Below are positions 63,622-64,000 of a DNA stretch of 64,000 bases, one piece after another. Origin of the DNA: Fluoribacter dumoffii NY 23 (GTDB lineage: Bacteria; Pseudomonadota; Gammaproteobacteria; Legionellales; Legionellaceae); the NCBI RefSeq assembly GCF_000236165.1, contig NZ_CM001373.1, forward strand, positions 2,902,054-2,966,053, read 5' to 3'. Within the stretch, counting starts at the first letter, position 1. Each line of letters begins with the position of its first letter. The notes under the pieces were generated by a model, which saw only the letters and a program-made list of their open reading frames with translations, did no database searches and had not been told where the DNA came from. The position numbers and the translations under genes are program-made.

Positions 63622-64000
63622 TTAGGCATGACACCGGGAGCATATTCCATAGATGTTTAAAGCATGATCTGTCATCTGAAAATTAGCCCGTTCCGCTATT
63701 GCTCTTTGTCTTTGTTCGATAACTTCATCAACAAATTCCTCAACGCGGCCACATTTGATACAAACGAGATGGTCGTGATGATCTCCCTGGCTTAATTCAA
63801 ATACCGAATGGCCCCCTTCAAAATTATGGCGGGTCACCAATCCGGCAGCTTCAAATTGCGTCAATACCCGGTAAACGGTAGCAAGTCCAATATCCTCTCC
63901 CGTTTCCAACAATGCTTTATAAACACCCTCTGCACTTAAATGATGGTTGGGAGATTGCTCCAATATTTGCAATACTTTTAAACGTGGTAAAGTAATTTTT
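63622..64000 (-). CDS. fur: Fur, ferric uptake regulator (5' end beyond the window)
   Basis: The 126 visible residues start inside the winged-helix domain (KITLPRLKVLQILE) and continue with GLATVYRVLTQFEAAGLV and the metal-binding block HHDHLVCIKCGRVEEF, ending CSRCHA. Only about the first 20 residues are missing, lying beyond base 64000. Fur represses iron-uptake genes when bound to Fe(II) and dimerises through the C-terminal domain. The CIKC and CSRC pairs form the structural zinc site. It is convergent with the cyclase gene, with 14 bases between stops, spanned by an AT-only hairpin (63602-63623). Confidence 0.95.
   Translation of the reverse strand, partial: KITLPRLKVLQILEQSPNHHLSAEGVYKALLETGEDIGLATVYRVLTQFEAAGLVTRHNFEGGHSVFELSQGDHHDHLVCIKCGRVEEFVDEVIEQRQRAIAERANFQMTDHALNIYGICSRCHA

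Noticed and set aside
1..64000. tRNA genes, rRNA, CRISPR arrays, insertion sequences or integrases
   Set aside because: No cloverleaf-like segments, regularly spaced repeats, transposase motifs or attachment duplications were noticed on either strand; this was by eye, not by a dedicated scan.

Overview
The window looks like a chromosomal segment of a Legionella species or close relative (Legionellales). The DNA is AT-rich. Ordinary gammaproteobacterial housekeeping genes lie beside features typical of Legionella: a secreted IcmL/DotI-like protein, a 1883-residue repeat-rich protein, a candidate host-directed protein ending in a eukaryotic-type CaaX box, and two class III nucleotide cyclases. 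Assignments rest on motifs and recalled family knowledge; no database search was possible. No tRNA, rRNA, CRISPR array, insertion sequence, integrase or phage gene was seen.

Region 1 (1-6.5 kb): rimK, then a minus-strand cytochrome-oxidase assembly block (SURF1, a SCO-like CxxxC protein, ctaA, cyoE/ctaB, SCO1/SenC), a DUF2909 protein and an orphan Rap1a-like secreted protein. Region 2 (6.5-12.5 kb): an AhpD-like protein, PriC, an amino-acid permease, ffh, and the ribosomal operon rpsP-rimM-trmD-rplS. Region 3 (12.5-19.2 kb): a tripartite ABC exporter. A minus-strand operon encodes two paralogous permeases, one ATPase and a tandem cyclic-nucleotide-binding protein; the adaptor and outer-membrane lipoprotein are divergent on the plus strand. 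Region 4 (19.4-24.9 kb): fatty-acid desaturase, unknown proteins, a YgjP-type metalloprotease coupled to a 2OG-Fe(II) oxygenase, and a YadGH-like ABC pair.

Region 5 (24.9-29.2 kb): outer-membrane barrel, CHASE2-adenylate cyclase and FecR-domain protein, probably an envelope-sensing cAMP module. Region 6 (29.3-35.6 kb): lemA-htpX, a DUF2878 protein, uvrA, and the IcmL-like/DUF4442 pair. Region 7 (35.8-41.4 kb): the giant repeat protein. Region 8 (41.5-61.1 kb): two complete RND tripartite pumps and one EmrAB-type tripartite pump. Between them lie a 591-residue candidate effector, a CaaX-tailed 2H phosphoesterase and an entericidin-like lipoprotein. Region 9 (61.2-64 kb): an MBL-fold hydrolase divergent from a second membrane cyclase, and the 3' part of fur.

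Two themes recur. The first is export: four tripartite systems, each with its own NodT/TolC-type outer-membrane lipoprotein. The second is cyclic-nucleotide signalling: two cyclases with complete catalytic motifs, a tandem CNBD protein inside an exporter operon, and an MBL hydrolase beside one cyclase. The most novel candidates are the CaaX-tailed 2H phosphoesterase, the giant repeat protein, and the CNBD-containing ABC export operon.
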